From contig CALCFP010000478.1 in NCBI GenBank assembly GCA_937900725.1, positions 1 through 7,773 of the forward strand: a DNA stretch of 7,773 nucleotides, read 5' to 3'. A program made the translations under genes and the position numbers. The notes beneath the pieces were generated by a model, which saw nothing but the letters and a program-made list of their open reading frames with translations, searched no databases and was not told where the DNA came from. Of this stretch, positions 6,083 to 7,773 are shown piece by piece (within the stretch, counting starts at the first letter, position 1; the number at the start of each line of letters is the position of its first letter). This stretch comes from an uncultured Bacteroidota bacterium. GTDB taxonomy: Bacteria > Bacteroidota > Bacteroidia > Bacteroidales > SZUA-534.

Positions 6083-6119
6083 CACAACAGTCTGTGGAGT
6101 AATTGGAATTTCAATTAAT

Positions 6120-6150
6120 TTTGAAAATTGTTTGTCAAGCAATAACTTTG
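6120..6150 (+). promoter_or_regulatory. Near-consensus Bacteroides-type promoter of the toxin-antitoxin-like operon
   Basis: TTTG at 6120-6123 and TAACTTTG at 6143-6150 match both elements exactly with a 19-nt spacer. Transcription should start near 6156, just ahead of AAGGGA (6156-6161) and the ATG at 6169. The leader would be very short, and the in-frame ATG at 6103 lies upstream of the promoter and cannot be used. Confidence 0.7.
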
Positions 6151-6168
6151 CTAAAAAGGGAATCAATT

Positions 6169-6339
6169 ATGCCAGATGAAATTCTAAACAAATACAGGCT
6201 TACCAGTTTGGAGGAACCAACCGATGAAATGTTGGCCCAAATTATGCACGAAGTGGCGCAGGAGGCTAAAGAAAGCACTGAAATGGTGCGAAAAAAGTAT
6301 TTTGACGACTTAAAAGCATCAATTGAAATGTCAAAATAG
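6169..6339 (+). CDS. Putative antitoxin-like partner of a zeta-toxin-family gene, 56 aa
   Basis: The protein has 56 residues and is charged, acidic in the middle and basic at the C-terminus, with no membrane segment. The N-terminal part reads LNKYRLTSLEEPTDEMLAQIM and is followed by one long predicted helix (HEVAQEAKESTEMVRKKYFDDLKAS). I recall similar small proteins, with a KYRLTSLEEPTDEML-like motif, encoded just upstream of zeta-like kinases in Bacteroidota. No classical epsilon, PezA or HTH antitoxin features are visible, so the antitoxin role rests on position. The start at 6169 is set by a good Shine-Dalgarno (AAGGGA) and by the promoter immediately upstream. The stop is separated by one base from the next ATG, so the two genes were co-transcribed. 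The frame is intact although the toxin is broken. Confidence 0.7.
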   Translation: MPDEILNKYRLTSLEEPTDEMLAQIMHEVAQEAKESTEMVRKKYFDDLKASIEMSK

Positions 6340-6340
6340 A

Positions 6341-6940
6341 ATGGCTGTGGAAGGGAATAAAAAGCCTATATTAATTGTAATTGCAGGCCCTAATGGCGCT
6401 GGAAAAACGTCAATCACGTCTAAAATATTGAAGCACGAGTGGTTGGAAGATGCTGTATATATCAATAGTTGCTCAAGAAATATTTGGAGATTGGAATTCA
6501 TCTGAATCCATACTAAAATCGATTCATTATTGTGAAGATTTAAGGGAAAAATGCTTAGAGACAGGCAAAGCCTCATTTTTGAAACTGTCTTGTCAAAGAA
6601 TGATAAGGTTGAATATGTAAAGAAAGCAATTGAAAAAGGCTTTTTTGTGAGATTGTTTTTTGTTTGTACATCTTCCCCAAACATTAACGCATCAAGAATT
6701 GCTGACAGGGTGATGAAAGGAGGACACGATGTGCCTATCCCAAAAATCATATCAAGATACTTTGAGTCAATAAAGAATGCACATCTTTTATCCAAGATTG
6801 TTGACCGCGCCTATTTTTATGACAATTCTATAGATAATGAAGATGCCAAACTGCTGTTTCGTCTTTCCAATGGCAATTTGGTAAAGCAATATGCAGAATC
6901 CGTTCCAAAATGGGCAGACATCATATTAAATGAAGTATAG
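6341..6940 (+). pseudogene. Frameshifted zeta-toxin-family P-loop kinase
   Basis: Three consecutive segments in two frames give one zeta-like protein of about 200 residues. Segment A (6341-6466) carries KPILIVIAGPNGAGKT, an intact Walker A, and ends at VYIN. Segment B starts at 6468 in the next frame (VAQEIFGDWNSSESILKSIHYCEDL...) and has no stop. Segment C resumes the first frame at 6569 (SLIFETVLSKNDKVEYVKKA ... GGHDVPIPKIISRYFESIKN) and ends with a TAG at 6940. Relatives have a PD-x-I/V segment after YIN, with an Asp that acts in substrate phosphorylation. Here that segment is gone, and only one base lies between IN and VAQ, consistent with an 8-bp deletion. The second break fits loss of one A in CAAAGCC at 6566-6571. 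Unaided translation stops at 6503-6505. The kinase would be inactive. Sequencing error could explain the second break but hardly the first. Confidence 0.82.
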
Positions 6941-7010
6941 AAAAAACGTTATCTTCACAAAAGTCGCCTGCTACCCTCGTAAGCATTTGCCAACCAACAT
7001 CATACCAAAC

Positions 7011-7046
7011 AAAAAAAATGCTGAAAACCCAAGGTTCCCAGCATTT
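7011..7046 (-). terminator. Intrinsic terminator of cysS
   Basis: On the minus strand AAATGCTG (7046-7039) pairs perfectly with CAGCATTT (7023-7016). A smaller AACC/GGTT inner stem can form between them. A run of T follows (eight A on the plus strand at 7011-7018, partly within the stem). It lies about 29 nt after the cysS stop. On the plus strand the sequence after the hairpin is not T-rich, so it serves cysS rather than the toxin relic. Confidence 0.78.
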
Positions 7047-7074
7047 CATTATCAATTATCAATTGACTTCTGTC

Positions 7075-7773
7075 CTACAGATTCCACTCGAATCCGTCTT
7101 TTGTGTCTTTGATGTTGAAGCCGAGAGCGGTCAGTTCGTTGCGGATCTTGTCGCTAGTGGCCCAGTCCTTGTTCTGCTTGGCTTGTTGGCGAATTGAAAG
7201 CAACAGGTCGATGGCCTTTTTGTAGGCATCGTTGCTCTTGTTGCCCGATTCTTCAACCTGCAAGCCGAGGATGTCAACCACAAACGTCTTGAAGACGTCT
7301 TTCAGTTCGTTGAGGTCGGTTTCCGATATGGTGCCCTTGCCGTCAGATACCGTGTTGATGGCTTTCGATGCGTCAAACAGGTGCGATATTACGATAGGCG
7401 TATTCAGGTCGTCGCACATAGCCTCTTCGCAACGCTCGCGCAGGCCAGCAACATCGACTGTTGTGGTTGCCGACGGCTGAAGTTTCATCAGTCGGTTGTA
7501 GGTGTCGATAATTTTAGCCAGACCCTTTTCCGATGCCTGCAGTGCCTCGTTGCCGAAATCGACTGTTGAGCGGTAGTGCGCTTGCAGAATGAAGAAGCGA
7601 ATTGTCATTGGCGAATATGCCTGTTCAAGCATCTCGTTACCGTCCTTGTCCTTGTGCGAACCGTTGAAGAACTCGTCGAGTGTGATGAAGTTGCCGAGCG
7701 ACTTGCCCATTTTCTGTCCGTTGATGGTAATCATATTGTTGTGCATCCAGTAGTGGACCGAATCGTGGCCGAG
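7075..7773 (-). CDS. cysS: Cysteinyl-tRNA synthetase, C-terminal part (5' end outside window)
   Basis: The minus-strand frame is open from the right edge to a TAG at 7075-7077 and gives the last 232 residues; the full enzyme is about 480-500. It begins within the catalytic domain (LGHDSVHYWMHNNMITINGQ), then has KMGKSLGNF at visible residues 21-29. This is the KMSKS loop of class I synthetases, with the Gly variant common in this enzyme. It continues with SPMTIRFFILQAHYRSTVDF, the helical anticodon-binding part with DDLNTP, and the typical tail DKIRNELTALGFNIKDTKDGFEW. It charges tRNA-Cys with cysteine in the cytoplasm and is essential. The Zn-binding and HIGH regions lie outside the window. 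The frame is intact and the codons are GC-richer than those of the toxin relic. It is convergent with that relic, and its own terminator follows. Confidence 0.97.
   Translation of the reverse strand, partial: LGHDSVHYWMHNNMITINGQKMGKSLGNFITLDEFFNGSHKDKDGNEMLEQAYSPMTIRFFILQAHYRSTVDFGNEALQASEKGLAKIIDTYNRLMKLQPSATTTVDVAGLRERCEEAMCDDLNTPIVISHLFDASKAINTVSDGKGTISETDLNELKDVFKTFVVDILGLQVEESGNKSNDAYKKAIDLLLSIRQQAKQNKDWATSDKIRNELTALGFNIKDTKDGFEWNL

Noticed and set aside
6103..6168. An N-terminal extension of the antitoxin-like gene from ATG 6103
   Set aside because: The promoter (6120-6150) and the AAGGGA Shine-Dalgarno lie downstream of that ATG and fit only the start at 6169.
6341..6940. Programmed frameshifting in the zeta-like gene
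   Set aside because: No slippery heptamer of a known type is seen at either site, two opposite shifts would be needed, and the first site is also missing conserved residues, which points to deletion.

Overview
The window looks like a chromosomal segment of a Bacteroidota bacterium, most likely Bacteroidales. The evidence is Bacteroides-type promoter elements (TTTG and TAnnTTTG), mostly weak Shine-Dalgarno signals, a DUF4143-type ATPase, a BlaI/M56 pair whose peptidase carries an extra ectodomain, outer-membrane proteins, and a cysS with the KMGKS form of the signature loop. The exact genus cannot be read from the sequence.

Layout. (1) Positions 1-1298, minus strand: two translationally coupled genes for exported, probably outer-membrane proteins; the second runs off the left edge. 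(2) Positions 1411-2703, minus strand: an AAA ATPase with DUF4143, bracketed by four copies of a palindrome-cored repeat of about 30 bp. Two copies lie upstream, one overlaps the stop codon, and one is inverted just beyond it and forms a terminator-like hairpin. (3) Positions 2609-3220: a non-coding divergent region with the upstream repeats, a run of alternating GTGCAA/TTGCAC palindromes, and a BlaI-like promoter with two TACTA...TAGTA operators. (4) Positions 3221-6082, plus strand: a BlaI/MecI-family repressor followed by an M56 (BlaR1/MecR1-like) membrane metallopeptidase with a large two-lobed C-terminal ectodomain, closed by a strong intrinsic terminator. (5) Positions 6120-6940, plus strand: a toxin-antitoxin-like operon with its own near-consensus promoter, an intact 56-aa putative antitoxin and a zeta-toxin-family kinase gene broken by two frame changes. 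(6) Positions 7011-7773, minus strand: the 3' part of cysS with its terminator, convergent with the toxin relic.

How it fits together. The repressor and peptidase form a recognisable signal-to-proteolysis-to-derepression module with visible operators at its own promoter. No beta-lactamase or other obvious effector is next to it, so its output is unknown. Base composition drops from GC-rich to AT-rich inside the peptidase gene, where the catalytic half gives way to the ectodomain, and stays low through the toxin-antitoxin relic. This suggests an exchanged or fast-evolving block between the GC-richer blaI/peptidase core and cysS. The best leads are the repeat-bracketed ATPase, the operator pair with the fused sensor peptidase, and the toxin relic that lost the segment expected to hold its catalytic Asp while the antitoxin stayed intact. 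None is clearly a wholly new system on this evidence.
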